Shown: positions 40,640-50,049, numbered from the stretch's first letter. The stretch is 64,000 bases of DNA from Aldersonia sp. NBC_00410 (GCF_026342035.1 NZ_JAPENM010000004.1:62001-126000), one strand, 5' to 3'. A program made the numbers and translations. Notes: generated from the sequence alone by a model not told the origin.

Positions 40640-41014
40640 ATGCAAATCGCCGCCGTCGTCTGCTCCGTCATCCTCGCGTTGATGGCGTTGGCGTACGGCA
40701 TCCCCGAGGTGCAGGTGCGGGGGCTGGCGTCGAGGTTCCTGCTCAGCCGCGGCCTGGGTCCAATGGTCGTGCGCGGACTCGGTGTCGGAAATCTGATCGC
40801 GGTCGTGGGCCTGATGGCGGGGCTGTTCTGGAATCCGGTGGGCATCGCCGCCGCAGCGCTGGTCGTAATGCTGTTCGGTTGGGCCGTCGCGTTCCACTTC
40901 ATGTATGGCGATTTCGGCAATCCCGACATTCGCAACTGGGCACTGAACACCGCCGGCGGGCTGGGGTTCGCGGTGCTGACCCTTGTTGTGCTGCTCGTCT
41001 ACCAGTTCTGGTGA
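40640..41014 (+). CDS. DoxX-like four-TM membrane protein
   Basis: A 124-aa protein with four hydrophobic segments (about 1-22, 45-66, 70-90, 103-123) and the small polar loop FHFMYGDFGNPDIRNWALN. Length and topology match DoxX-like proteins. Function unknown. It is preceded by 119 bp with no other feature and converges on the Lrp gene. Confidence 0.75.
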   Translation: MQIAAVVCSVILALMALAYGIPEVQVRGLASRFLLSRGLGPMVVRGLGVGNLIAVVGLMAGLFWNPVGIAAAALVVMLFGWAVAFHFMYGDFGNPDIRNWALNTAGGLGFAVLTLVVLLVYQFW

Positions 41015-41020
41015 GCCGAA

Positions 41021-41503
41021 TCAGCTGCCGCGTTGCTCCTGCGCGAGCCGGGCGAGCAACGGCGTGGTCCGGGGGCCGACCAGCTCACGCATGACCAGAC
41101 CCATGTTCGTGCGCTCCACGCCCGGGATGCGCAGGATCCGACCCGCGATCCGGTACAGATCGTCGGCGTCGCGGGCGACCACCTTCACGGTCAGATCCGT
41201 CGCGCCCGTCATACCGCACACCTCGGTCACCTCCGGAAGCTCGGCGAGTTCGGCGACCACCGAGTCGAGCCGGTGCTGATCGACAATCGTCGCCACGTAG
41301 GCCGAGAGCGGGTAACCGAGCGCGCGCGGGTCGACACGGCGATCGAACGAGCCGAGGACCCCGGCACTCTCCCATCTGGCCAGCCGCGCCTGCACCGTGT
41401 TCCTGGCCAGACCGAGTCGCTGCGCGAGTTCGACACCCGTCGAACGCGGGTTCTCGCTCAGCAGCATCAGCAGTCGGGCATCCGTCGCGTCCAAACTGGT
41501 CAT
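41021..41503 (-). CDS. Lrp/AsnC-family regulator, probable controller of the bkd-type operon
   Basis: A 160-aa protein with an N-terminal HTH (LDATDARLLMLLSENPRSTGVELAQRLGLARNTVQARLARWESAGVL) and a C-terminal RAM ligand-binding domain (LDSVVAELAELPEVTEVCGMTGATDLTVKVVARDADDLYRI). It is divergent from the 2-oxoacid dehydrogenase genes, the arrangement seen for BkdR-like activators responding to branched-chain amino acids. ATG 41503 is chosen at MTSLDATDARL; the upstream frame is non-homologous. An inverted repeat at 41547-41577 is a plausible binding site. Confidence 0.9.
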   Translation of the reverse strand: MTSLDATDARLLMLLSENPRSTGVELAQRLGLARNTVQARLARWESAGVLGSFDRRVDPRALGYPLSAYVATIVDQHRLDSVVAELAELPEVTEVCGMTGATDLTVKVVARDADDLYRIAGRILRIPGVERTNMGLVMRELVGPRTTPLLARLAQEQRGS

Positions 41504-41546
41504 ATGACGCAGTATGACACCGAACCGTAACCAATATGCGGGCATT

Positions 41547-41577
41547 CTGCGCAACTCGCGGACTTCGACTTGCGCAG
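41547..41577. promoter_or_regulatory. inverted repeat, candidate Lrp-type operator
   Basis: CTGCGCAA (41547-41554) and TTGCGCAG (41570-41577) are exact inverse copies 15 bp apart, located between the divergent regulator and E1alpha genes. Symmetry and position suit binding by the Lrp dimer. Confidence 0.6.
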
Positions 41578-41679
41578 TCCGCATTCTCGTGGATCCTGTG
41601 AAGTACGACACACCAGTCGCGCACGCTCAACTGCCGAGCGCGCCCACAAGGCACGCTTTTCGCAGCGAAGGAGGTCGCC

Positions 41680-42759
41680 ATGCCGGACGCCCATGCTCAT
41701 CCCGTGCAATTGGTCCAGCCCGACGGCCGGCGCGTTCTCGACCGCGAGTACGCCGCGCTCGTCGCCGATATCGGGCCGACGGACCTTCGAGCCATCTACG
41801 ACGACCTGGTGGTGTCGCGGCGCATCGACGCCGAGGCCACGGCGCTGCAGCGGCAGGGCCAGCTCGGCCTCTGGGCACCGTTTCTCGGCCAGGAGGCTGC
41901 GCAGGTTGGCTCCGCGTGGGCGCTGAACCCCGACGACTACGTGTTCCCGAGCTATCGCGAGACGGCGGTGGCGTATTGCCGAGGCGTCGATCCCATCGCG
42001 TTGCCGCGCATGTGGCGCGGTGTCGGCCACTCCGGCTGGGATCCCGCGACGGTCAACCTCGCCACCCCGGCAGTGGTTGTCGGTGCGCAGGCACTGCACG
42101 CGACCGGTTACGCCTTCGGCGCCAAGATGGACGGCGCCGAGATCGCGACGGTCGCCTACTTCGGCGACGGCGCGACCAGTCAGGGCGATATCGCCGAGGC
42201 ACTCGTGTTCGCGAGCAGTTGGTCGGCACCGGTCGTGTTCTTCTGCCAGAACAATCAGTGGGCGATCAGTGCTCCCGTGTCGATCCAGAGTTCGTCGCCG
42301 ATCGCGAGTCGTGCTGCGGGATACGGTATTCCGTCCATTCAGGTGGACGGGAACGACGTACTGGGTGTACTCGCGGTGACCCGCCAGGCGGTCCGGCGTG
42401 CCCGGGACGGCGGTGGGCCGTCGTTCATCGAGGCGATCACCTACCGGATGGGCCCACACACGACCGCCGACGACCCGACCCGCTATCGCTCGTCGGCCGA
42501 ACTCGAACTGTGGCGAACGCGCGACCCGATCGACCGGCTGCGCAGGTTGCTCGATCGCGAAGGCCATCTCGACGAAGACTTCCTCGCCCTGGTCGCCGCC
42601 CATGCCGACGAAGTTGCCGCGCGACTGCGAGCCGCGACGATCGACATGCCAAGTCCGGCACCACAAACCATGCTCGACCACGTTTACGCCACACCGCATC
42701 GACTGCTCGACGCCGAGCGAGAAGTGTTCGCCGATTCTCTTGCCGGGGAGGCCCAGTGA
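41680..42759 (+). CDS. 2-oxoacid dehydrogenase E1 component, alpha subunit
   Basis: A 359-aa thiamine-diphosphate enzyme subunit. The ThDP motif GDGATSQGDIAEALVFASSW to CQNNQWAIS is clear, as is the HTTADDPTRYRS phosphorylation-loop region near the C-terminus. With E1beta and E2 it decarboxylates branched-chain 2-oxo acids (or pyruvate); the order E1alpha-E1beta-E2 without E3 and the Lrp neighbour favour the branched-chain complex. GGAGG (41668-41674 region) precedes ATG 41680. The stop overlaps the next start region (GTGATG). Confidence 0.92.
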   Translation: MPDAHAHPVQLVQPDGRRVLDREYAALVADIGPTDLRAIYDDLVVSRRIDAEATALQRQGQLGLWAPFLGQEAAQVGSAWALNPDDYVFPSYRETAVAYCRGVDPIALPRMWRGVGHSGWDPATVNLATPAVVVGAQALHATGYAFGAKMDGAEIATVAYFGDGATSQGDIAEALVFASSWSAPVVFFCQNNQWAISAPVSIQSSSPIASRAAGYGIPSIQVDGNDVLGVLAVTRQAVRRARDGGGPSFIEAITYRMGPHTTADDPTRYRSSAELELWRTRDPIDRLRRLLDREGHLDEDFLALVAAHADEVAARLRAATIDMPSPAPQTMLDHVYATPHRLLDAEREVFADSLAGEAQ

Positions 42760-43730
42760 TGCTCACAATGGCTGCCGCGCTCAACGCGGGACTACGCAAA
42801 GCGATGGAGACCGACCCGAAGGTCCTGATCATGGGTGAGGACGTCGGCACGCTCGGCGGCGTGTTCCGGGTGACCGACACGCTGCAGAAGGATTTCGGCG
42901 CCAACCGAGTGCTCGACACGCCGCTGGCCGAATCCGGGATCATCGGCACGGCATTCGGTCTGGCGCTGCGCGGATACCGCCCGGTCTGCGAAATCCAGTT
43001 CGACGGTTTCGTCTACCCGGCGTTCGACCAGATCGTCTCCCAAGTTGCCAAGATTCATTACCGCACACAGGGAAAGGTCAAGGCGCCGCTCACCATTCGA
43101 ATCCCGTTCGGTGGCGGAATCGGCTCCGTCGAGCACCACTCGGAATCCCCCGAAGCCTACTTCGCACACACCGCGGGACTGCGGGTCGTGGCGCCGAGCA
43201 ACCCCGCCGACGCGTATCAGATGATCCAGCAGGCGATCACGCTCGAGGATCCGGTGATCTTCTTCGAACCCAAGCGGCGCTATTGGGACAAGGCCGAAGT
43301 CGACCTCGACGCCGCGCCGGACCTCGCCCTCGACCGCGCCCGCGTCGTCGTGCCGGGCACCGACGCGACGATCGCCTGCTACGGCACCATGGTCGCGACG
43401 GCCACGGCCGCGGCAAAAATCGCTGCCGATGAAGGCCATTCGCTGGAGGTGATCGACCTGCGCTCGCTGGCGCCGATCGACTTCGACACCATCGAGACCT
43501 CTGTTCGCAAGACCGGTCGACTCGTGGTCGTGCACGAGGCGGCGGGGTACGTCGGGCTCGGCGCGGAGATCGCCGCGCGCATCGGGGAACGCTGCTTCTA
43601 CCAGCTCGAGGCGCCCGTGCTGCGGGTATGCGGCTTCGACATCCCCTATCCGCCCGCGAAACTCGAGGAACACCACCTGCCCGACCCGGACCGGATCCTG
43701 GCCGCGGTCGACCGCACCCTGGCAGCTTAG
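42759..43730 (+). CDS. 2-oxoacid dehydrogenase E1 component, beta subunit
   Basis: A 323-aa subunit with LNAGLRKAMETDPKVLIMGEDVG, TPLAESGIIGTAFGLALRGYRPVCEIQFDGF and SPEAYFAHTAGLRVVAPSNPADAY, typical of BkdB/PdhB-type E1beta. ATG 42759 shares bases with the E1alpha stop; GTG 42756 is an alternative. GGGGAGG lies just upstream, inside E1alpha. Confidence 0.93.
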   Translation: MLTMAAALNAGLRKAMETDPKVLIMGEDVGTLGGVFRVTDTLQKDFGANRVLDTPLAESGIIGTAFGLALRGYRPVCEIQFDGFVYPAFDQIVSQVAKIHYRTQGKVKAPLTIRIPFGGGIGSVEHHSESPEAYFAHTAGLRVVAPSNPADAYQMIQQAITLEDPVIFFEPKRRYWDKAEVDLDAAPDLALDRARVVVPGTDATIACYGTMVATATAAAKIAADEGHSLEVIDLRSLAPIDFDTIETSVRKTGRLVVVHEAAGYVGLGAEIAARIGERCFYQLEAPVLRVCGFDIPYPPAKLEEHHLPDPDRILAAVDRTLAA

Positions 43731-43738
43731 GGGCCCGG

Positions 43739-44998
43739 ATGACGACGCAGGAATTCTGTCTGCCCGATCTCGGCGAAGGGCTCACCGATGCGGAACTCGT
43801 CTCCTGGGCGATCGCGCCCGGCGATGTTGTCACGCTGAACCAGAACGTCGCCGAGGTGGAGACCGCGAAGGCGCTCGTCGAACTGCCGTCCCCGTTCGCG
43901 GGCACGGTGACCGAACTGCTCGCCGAGCCGGGCGACACCGTCGCCGTCGGCGCTCCCCTACTACGAATCACCACCGACACACCGGCCGGCACAACTCCGC
44001 CCGCGGCGGCCGAATCTGCACCGAATACCACCGCGCGGCAGGCGGTTCTCGTCGGCTACGGGCCCTCCGATGCACCGGTGTCGCGACGCCGGCGCCCGCC
44101 TGCGGAGCCCGCTGCCGCAACGACGAATGGCACGGCGGCCCCCGCCCGACCCGACGCCGTGCCGGCAGCACGCAAACGCGCCCGCGAACTCGGCATCGAC
44201 CTGACCGAGGTGATCGGCACCGGCGCGTCCGGCGCGATCACGTTCAACGACGTCGAGGCGCACACCGACCTCGCTCCGAGCGAACCGTCCGCGCGCGAGA
44301 CGCGGATCCCGATTGCGGGGGTGCGCAAGCGGACCGCGGCGGCAATGGCGTTGAGCGCGCGGACCATTCCGCAGGTCACCGAGTTCGTGACCTGCGATGT
44401 CAGCGCGTCGGTCGAGCTGCTCGACCGGCTTCGCACGACCGCGGCATTCGACGGCGTGAAGCTCACTCCACTTGCACTGGTGGCGAAGACGGTGATCGCC
44501 GCCCTCGCCGACCACCCGACGCTGAACTCCCGCTGGGACGAGGACAGCCAGGAGATCGTGCTGCACCACTTCGTCAACCTCGGCATCGCCGTCGCCTCCC
44601 CGCGCGGCCTGCTCGTGCCGAAACTCGCCGACGCGGGGCGACACAGGCTTCCCGACCTCGCTGCCGAGCTGACCCGGACCATCGAGGTCGCCCGCTCGGG
44701 CGCCGCGACACCCGCCGACCTCACCGGCGCCACGTTCACCCTCACCAATGTCGGCAGCTACGGAATCGACACCGGCACGCCGATGGTCAATCCAGGTGAG
44801 GCAGCGATCCTGTGCCTCGGCACGTTCGCGAAGCGACCGTGGGTGCTGCCCGGAACCGACGACGTCGTCGCACGCTGGGTCACTACGCTCGGCCTGTCAT
44901 TCGACCATCGCTTGGTGGACGGCGAGCAGGCCTCGAAGTTCCTCGCCGATGTCGCGGCCATGCTGACCGACCCGGGACTGTTGCTGACGCGTCTCTGA
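43739..44998 (+). CDS. 2-oxoacid dehydrogenase E2 (dihydrolipoyl acyltransferase)
   Basis: A 419-aa protein with a single lipoyl domain (lipoyl Lys44 in VETAKAL), a Pro/Ala-rich linker, a peripheral-subunit-binding domain (AARKRARELGIDLTEVIGTGASGAITFNDVEAH) and a catalytic domain ending FDHRLVDGEQ with catalytic His390 and Asp394. It transfers the acyl group to CoA. It follows E1beta by 8 bp. No E3 gene follows, so a shared lipoamide dehydrogenase encoded elsewhere is expected. Confidence 0.93.
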   Translation: MTTQEFCLPDLGEGLTDAELVSWAIAPGDVVTLNQNVAEVETAKALVELPSPFAGTVTELLAEPGDTVAVGAPLLRITTDTPAGTTPPAAAESAPNTTARQAVLVGYGPSDAPVSRRRRPPAEPAAATTNGTAAPARPDAVPAARKRARELGIDLTEVIGTGASGAITFNDVEAHTDLAPSEPSARETRIPIAGVRKRTAAAMALSARTIPQVTEFVTCDVSASVELLDRLRTTAAFDGVKLTPLALVAKTVIAALADHPTLNSRWDEDSQEIVLHHFVNLGIAVASPRGLLVPKLADAGRHRLPDLAAELTRTIEVARSGAATPADLTGATFTLTNVGSYGIDTGTPMVNPGEAAILCLGTFAKRPWVLPGTDDVVARWVTTLGLSFDHRLVDGEQASKFLADVAAMLTDPGLLLTRL

Positions 44999-45031
44999 CG
45001 GCTCGGCGGGCGCCGACTAGCTTGGACAAGC

Positions 45032-46186
45032 GTGACTGCTCCCGTCGTGGCACCCGATCTGCGCGCGGCCCGCGCCGGCGTATTCGGGATCTTCGGGCTC
45101 AACGGTTTCATGCTGGCGATGTGGGTCGTGCACATCCCGGTGATCAGCGAGCGTGCCGACGTATCGAAGGCGACGCTGGGCATGCTGCTGCTGTTCCTGG
45201 CGGGCGGCGCATTGATCGGCATGCAACTCTCGGGGCCGCTCGCGGATCGATTCGGCAGCCGAACCATCGTGGGCGTCGCCGCGGTCACCCTGTGTGCGAC
45301 CGTGCTCGGGCCCGGCTTCGCCACCAATGCAGTCGCGCTCGGTGCGGCGCTGGTCGCGTTCGGGTTCGCCAACGGCGCGCTCGATGTGTCGATGAACGCG
45401 CAGGCCGTGCACGTCGAGCAGCGCTATGGCCGGCCGATTCTCTCCGCCTTCCATGCCTTGTTCTCCTGTGGCGGGCTGGCCGGCTCACTGTGCGGTGCGG
45501 CGACGCTCGCACTCGGCTGGGATGTGCGCGCGACGTTGTTGGTCGCTGCGACGGTGGGTTTCGCGGTCACCGCCGGGTGCACATCCCGCATGCTCGGCCA
45601 TGTTCCCGAGCGCCACACCGATACCGCCGCGCCCACCCGCGGCTCGCGGATGATTCTCGTCCTCGGGCTGATCGCGTTCGCGCTGCTGATGTCGGAGGGC
45701 GTCGCAACCGACTGGAGCACACTGCAGGTCAAGGAGCATCTGGGCACCAGTGATGCCACTGCCGCGCTGGCGTTCGGCGCGTTCTCGGTGATGATGACCG
45801 TCGGCAGGTTCGGCGCCGATCGGGTCAGCGCAGCAATCGGCCCGATGCGGGTGGTGCGCTACGGAACCCTGATCGCCGCCGTGGGGATCACCATGGTGAT
45901 GCTGTCGGTGTGGCCCGCGCTGACCCTCGCGGGATGGGCGCTGTTCGGCCTCGGCCTGTCCGGCGGAGTCCCGCAGATCTTCACCGCAGCGGGCAACCTG
46001 TCCGGCAGCCCGGGCACCAATATGTCCCGGGTCTTCACCATGGGCTACCTCGGCCTGCTCGCCGGTCCGGCGATCATCGGCTGGCTGACCAAACTCGTCC
46101 CGCTGACCTCGGCGCTGGTGGTACCACTCGTCGCCGTGTTGCTCACCGCGATCTTCGCGCGGGTGGTGGAGCAACCGAACGCATAG
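45032..46186 (+). CDS. MFS transporter
   Basis: A 384-aa protein with 10-12 hydrophobic segments and the MFS loop GPLADRFGSRTIVG between TM2 and TM3. The second half begins after the hydrophilic loop PERHTDTAAPTRGSR. Compact members of this length are usually drug or sugar transporters; the substrate is unknown. GTG 45032 opens MTAPVVAPDLRAARAGVFGIFG. It converges on pntB with the hairpin 46182-46227 between them. Confidence 0.85.
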   Translation: MTAPVVAPDLRAARAGVFGIFGLNGFMLAMWVVHIPVISERADVSKATLGMLLLFLAGGALIGMQLSGPLADRFGSRTIVGVAAVTLCATVLGPGFATNAVALGAALVAFGFANGALDVSMNAQAVHVEQRYGRPILSAFHALFSCGGLAGSLCGAATLALGWDVRATLLVAATVGFAVTAGCTSRMLGHVPERHTDTAAPTRGSRMILVLGLIAFALLMSEGVATDWSTLQVKEHLGTSDATAALAFGAFSVMMTVGRFGADRVSAAIGPMRVVRYGTLIAAVGITMVMLSVWPALTLAGWALFGLGLSGGVPQIFTAAGNLSGSPGTNMSRVFTMGYLGLLAGPAIIGWLTKLVPLTSALVVPLVAVLLTAIFARVVEQPNA

Positions 46187-46227
46187 TTGTTCCGGCGAAA
46201 TCGGCCTTGCGAGCCGGAACAACTATG
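46182..46227. terminator. 15-bp hairpin between MFS and pntB genes
   Basis: CATAGTTGTTCCGGC (46182-46196) and GCCGGAACAACTATG (46213-46227) are exact complements with a 16-nt loop. The left arm contains the MFS stop codon. It can end transcription from both sides and might also be a dispersed palindromic repeat. Confidence 0.75.
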
Positions 46228-46240
46228 CGGTGGGCGGGGG

Positions 46241-47659
46241 TTAGAGCGCCTTGAGTTCCTCGGTGACCGCGCCGACGGACTTCTTGGCGTCGCCGAACAG
46301 CATGCTGGTGTGATCGGCGTAGAACAGCGGGTTGTCGATACCGGCGAATCCGGAGTTCATCGAACGCTTGAGCACGATTACCGACCTGGCCTGATCGACG
46401 TTGAGGACCGGCATGCCGTAAATCGGCGAAGACGCGTCTTCCCGCGCGGACGGGTTGGTGACGTCGTTGGCGCCGATCACCAGGGCGACATCGGTGCGAT
46501 TGAACTCGCCGTTGATGTCGTCCATTTCCTTCATCACGTCGTATTCGACGTCGGCTTCGGCGAGCAGCACGTTCATGTGGCCCGGCATGCGCCCGGCGAC
46601 CGGATGAATCGCGTACTTCACCTCGACACCCTTGGCCTCTAGTAGCGACGCCATCTCCTTGACGGCATGCTGTGCCTGCGCGACGGCCATGCCGTAGCCG
46701 GGCACCACGATCACCTGGTTGGCGTAAGCCATCTGGATGGCCGCGTCCGCCGCGGAGGTCGCCTTGGCTTGGCGCTGTTCGCCGGCGCCTGCGGCCACCG
46801 CAACGCTGCCGCCGCCGAACCCGCCGGCGACGATCGCGGGAATCGAGCGGTTCATCGCCTTGGCCATGAGGTTGGTGAGAATCGTGCCGGACGCGCCGAC
46901 AATCATGCCGGCCACGATCATCGCGGTGTTGTTCAACGCAAGACCCGCTGCGGCCGCAGACAACCCGGTCAGTGCGTTGAGCAGGGAGATCACCACGGGC
47001 ATATCGGCGCCGCCGATGGGCAGCACCACCATCAGCCCGAGCACGCCGGCGCCGACCAGCAGGATCACCATCCACCACGGATCCACCCCGCCCTCGGACG
47101 CGCCGAGGCCGATCAGCACAGCCGCGCCAACCGCGACGATCAGCAACAGCAGGTTCACGGGCTGCTGCAACCGGCCGAGCCCGATCGGCCGGCCCGGCAG
47201 GATTTCCTGCAACTTGCCGAACGCCACCAGCGAACCCCAGAACGAGATCGAACCGATGATCGCGGCGAACAGTGATCCGACGATGATGTGCGCGGTCGGT
47301 TCCTCGCCGTGCTTGAAGTTCGAGAAGCCGCTGGTGTCAAGGAATTCCGCCCACGCGATGAGCGCGACCGTGCCACCACCGACACCGTTGAACAGCGCCA
47401 CCAGCTGCGGCATCGCCGTCATCTTCGTGTATCTGGCCGGCGGAATGCCAAGCGCGACACCGACGACCAGGCCGAGCGCGATCAAAATCCACTGACTGGT
47501 GTCCCGGATCGCGATCAGCGTCGCGATCACGGCGATCGCCATGCCCACCGCGGCGATCTGGTTGCCGCGCACCGCGGTCTTCGGACCGGTCAGGCCCATC
47601 AGACCGTAGATGAACATCGAGAACGCGACGATATAGAGAATGTTGACCAAGTAGTCCAT
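46241..47659 (-). CDS. pntB: NAD(P) transhydrogenase beta subunit
   Basis: A 472-aa membrane protein: about nine TM helices, then a soluble NADP-binding domain III (VPGYGMAVAQAQHAVKEMASLL, GRMPGHMNVLLAEADV, DVALVIGANDVTNP, PVLNVDQARSVIVLKRSMNSGFAG). It couples hydride transfer from NADH to NADP with proton movement, supplying NADPH. It is the last gene of pntAa-pntAb-pntB; its start touches the pntAb stop. Confidence 0.95.
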   Translation of the reverse strand: MDYLVNILYIVAFSMFIYGLMGLTGPKTAVRGNQIAAVGMAIAVIATLIAIRDTSQWILIALGLVVGVALGIPPARYTKMTAMPQLVALFNGVGGGTVALIAWAEFLDTSGFSNFKHGEEPTAHIIVGSLFAAIIGSISFWGSLVAFGKLQEILPGRPIGLGRLQQPVNLLLLIVAVGAAVLIGLGASEGGVDPWWMVILLVGAGVLGLMVVLPIGGADMPVVISLLNALTGLSAAAAGLALNNTAMIVAGMIVGASGTILTNLMAKAMNRSIPAIVAGGFGGGSVAVAAGAGEQRQAKATSAADAAIQMAYANQVIVVPGYGMAVAQAQHAVKEMASLLEAKGVEVKYAIHPVAGRMPGHMNVLLAEADVEYDVMKEMDDINGEFNRTDVALVIGANDVTNPSAREDASSPIYGMPVLNVDQARSVIVLKRSMNSGFAGIDNPLFYADHTSMLFGDAKKSVGAVTEELKAL

Positions 47660-48024
47660 CAGCGCGAGCCCTCCTCGGCAGCAGCGTCACCCTTGGCAGC
47701 CGAGGTGTCAGCAGCAGGAGCCTTGGCGGGTTCTTCCTTCTTCGACTTGAACATGCCGAGCATGCGATCGGTGACCACGAATCCACCGATCACGTTCAGG
47801 GTGCCGAAGATCAGCGCGACGAACAGGATGATCTGGATCCCTACCGACGGGTCCTCCATCCGGCCCAACGTCACGAGTGCGCCGAGCACCACGATGCCGT
47901 GGATGGCGTTCGTGCCCGACATCAGTGGCGTATGCAGGGTATTGGGCACCTTGGAAATCACGGCGAACCCGACGAACCCGGACAACACCAGGATCGCGAT
48001 GTTCGCGAGAAGTTCGTCATACAT
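47659..48024 (-). CDS. pntAb: NAD(P) transhydrogenase alpha subunit, membrane part
   Basis: A 121-aa protein with three or four TM helices (VLSGFVGFAVISKVPNTLHTPLMSGTNAIHGIVVLGALVTLG, then IILFVALIFGTLNVIGGFVVTDRMLGMFK) and a charged Ala-rich tail of about 28 residues. In many bacteria it is fused to PntA; here it is separate, as is common in actinobacteria. Confidence 0.93.
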   Translation of the reverse strand: MYDELLANIAILVLSGFVGFAVISKVPNTLHTPLMSGTNAIHGIVVLGALVTLGRMEDPSVGIQIILFVALIFGTLNVIGGFVVTDRMLGMFKSKKEEPAKAPAADTSAAKGDAAAEEGSR

Positions 48025-48029
48025 CGGAA

Positions 48030-49190
48030 TCAGTTCCCCTCTCGGGTGACACAGGAATCGGCGAGCACCTGATCGGAGAAATCGGGGGCGAGCTTGCCGT
48101 CCACCAACATCAGCTCGAGCAATGCCGAGATGTTCTTCGCGTACAGCTCCGAGGCATGCTCGGGCATCGTCGCGGGCAGGTTCAGCGGCGAGCAGATGGT
48201 CACGTCGTGCTTGACGACCGTCCGGCCCGGCTCGGTGAGCTCGCAGTTGCCGCCGGTCTCACCGGCGAGGTCGACGATCACACTGCCCGGCTTCATGCCC
48301 TCCACTGCCGCTGCGGTCACCAGCCGCGGCGCGGGTCGGCCCGGCACGAGTGCGGTGGTGATGACGACGTCGAACTTCTTGATCGCATCCTCGAGCGCCT
48401 GCTGCTGCTGCGCGCGTTCGTCTTCGGTGAGTTCGCGCGCATAGCCGCCCTCACCCGCGGCGTCGATACCGAGATCGAGCCACTGCGCGCCGACCGAACG
48501 CACCTGATCGGCCACCTCCGGTCGCACGTCATACCCGGTCGGACGGCCACCGAGCCGCTTCGCGGTCGCCAACGCCTGCAGGCCGGCGACACCGACGCCG
48601 AGCACCAGCACAGTCGCCGGCTTCACCGTCCCCGCCGCGGTGGTGAGCATCGGGAAGAAGCGCGTCGACTCCGACGCCGCCAGCAGAACCGCCTTGTACC
48701 CGGCGACGTTCGCCTGCGAGGACAGCGCATCCATCACCTGTGCGCGCGAGATCCGCGGAATCGCCTCCACCGCGAACGCCTGCACGCCCGCCGACTTCAG
48801 GGCACCGATCTTGGTGTCGGCGTTGCGCGGCGCGAGAAACCCGATCAGCGTCTGACCGCCCGAGAGCCGGGCGGTCTCCTCCTGCGTCGGTGGCGCCACC
48901 TTCACCACCACATCCGCCGACCACGCATCACCGATACTCGCCCCCGCCGCGGTGAACAGCTCGTCGGGAATCAACGCCCCCACACCCGCCCCGGACTCGA
49001 CGACCACGTCGACCCCCTTGCCGACCAGGCCCGACACGATCTTGGGCACGAGGGCAACGCGACGCTCACCATCGGCGGTCTCGCGCACTACCCCGACACT
49101 CGGACGGTTCACAATCACACCTTCCAACACCGGATCGGTTGTCTCCACAGCTTTCGACTTCCCCTGGTTTCGCGGTACTAAGTTGTCCAC
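48030..49190 (-). CDS. pntAa: NAD(P) transhydrogenase alpha subunit, NAD-binding part
   Basis: A 386-aa soluble domain I, related to alanine dehydrogenase: VGVVRETADGERRVALVPKIVSGLVGKGVDVVVESGAGVGA, VLVLGVGVAGLQALATAKRLGGRPTGYDVRPEVADQV and a PALVP-like TTALVPGRPAPRLVT. GTG 49190 gives a 30-residue extension before the domain; a downstream GTG before ETTDPVLEG is possible. Head of the pnt operon, divergent from the sirtuin gene across 115 bp. Confidence 0.93.
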   Translation of the reverse strand: MDNLVPRNQGKSKAVETTDPVLEGVIVNRPSVGVVRETADGERRVALVPKIVSGLVGKGVDVVVESGAGVGALIPDELFTAAGASIGDAWSADVVVKVAPPTQEETARLSGGQTLIGFLAPRNADTKIGALKSAGVQAFAVEAIPRISRAQVMDALSSQANVAGYKAVLLAASESTRFFPMLTTAAGTVKPATVLVLGVGVAGLQALATAKRLGGRPTGYDVRPEVADQVRSVGAQWLDLGIDAAGEGGYARELTEDERAQQQQALEDAIKKFDVVITTALVPGRPAPRLVTAAAVEGMKPGSVIVDLAGETGGNCELTEPGRTVVKHDVTICSPLNLPATMPEHASELYAKNISALLELMLVDGKLAPDFSDQVLADSCVTREGN

Positions 49191-49305
49191 CCCTCAAAGT
49201 CATAGACCCTACTATGAGAGTTGCGTTTCTCACAGAGCGTGGCGCGAGGCCGAGAGCCTAACCCAGATCTCCCACCGATGGTGCGCCGAAGTTACGCTCC
49301 CGTAG

Positions 49306-50049
49306 GTGACAGGTGGTGTACCCGAAGTCTTACGCACCCTCGCCCGGTCCGCGCGCCGGCCGGTCGTCCTGACCGGTGCCGGGATGTCGGCGGAGAGCGG
49401 CGTACCGACCTTCCGGGATGCGCAAACCGGCCTGTGGGAGCGGTTCGATGCCGCGTCGCTGGCCAGCCCGGATGCCTGGAACACAGACCCCGCAGTGGTG
49501 TGGGCGTGGTACCAGTGGCGGGCGGGGCTCGTTCGCCGCGCCCAGCCCAACGCCGGGCACCGCGCGCTCGCCGAATGGGGCGAACGGACCGACCTACGCA
49601 TCGTGACGCAGAACGTGGACGACCTCCACGAACGAGCGGGCAGCGTGGTCGCCGCGCATCTGCACGGCAGCCTGTTCGAGCCCAGATGCAGCGTCTGCGG
49701 TACGCCGGCCGGTCCCATCGAGCCGCTGACCGAGCCGGTCGAACGCCTCGATCCCCCGCCGTGCGCACGATGCGGCGGCCCGATCCGCCCTGGCGCGGTG
49801 TGGTTCGGCGAACCAATGCCGACCGGACCGCTCGACGTAGCGTTCGACTGCGCGAGAACCTGCGATCTGATGCTCGTCATCGGCACCTCGGGTGTCGTTC
49901 ACCCCGCCGCCGGACTACCCGTGCTGGCCCGCGAGTCCGGCGCGACCGTTGTCGAGATCAACCCCGATCCCACCGGGATCAGCCACGCGGTGGATCACGT
50001 CTGGCGCACCACCGCCGGGATCGGGCTCCCAGCGCTCCTTACCGACTGA
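49306..50049 (+). CDS. class III-like sirtuin, NAD-dependent protein deacylase
   Basis: A 247-aa Sir2 protein: VVLTGAGMSAESGVPTFRD, TQNVDDLHERAG, catalytic His in AAHLHGSLF, four zinc Cys (CSVC, CARC) and VIGTSGVVHPAAGL. The Tyr-x-x-Arg in VWAWYQWRAGL is the signature that binds acyl carboxylates in SIRT5/CobB-type enzymes, so desuccinylation or demalonylation is likely besides deacetylation. GTG 49306. It overlaps the convergent kinase gene by 11 bp. Confidence 0.92.
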   Translation: MTGGVPEVLRTLARSARRPVVLTGAGMSAESGVPTFRDAQTGLWERFDAASLASPDAWNTDPAVVWAWYQWRAGLVRRAQPNAGHRALAEWGERTDLRIVTQNVDDLHERAGSVVAAHLHGSLFEPRCSVCGTPAGPIEPLTEPVERLDPPPCARCGGPIRPGAVWFGEPMPTGPLDVAFDCARTCDLMLVIGTSGVVHPAAGLPVLARESGATVVEINPDPTGISHAVDHVWRTTAGIGLPALLTD

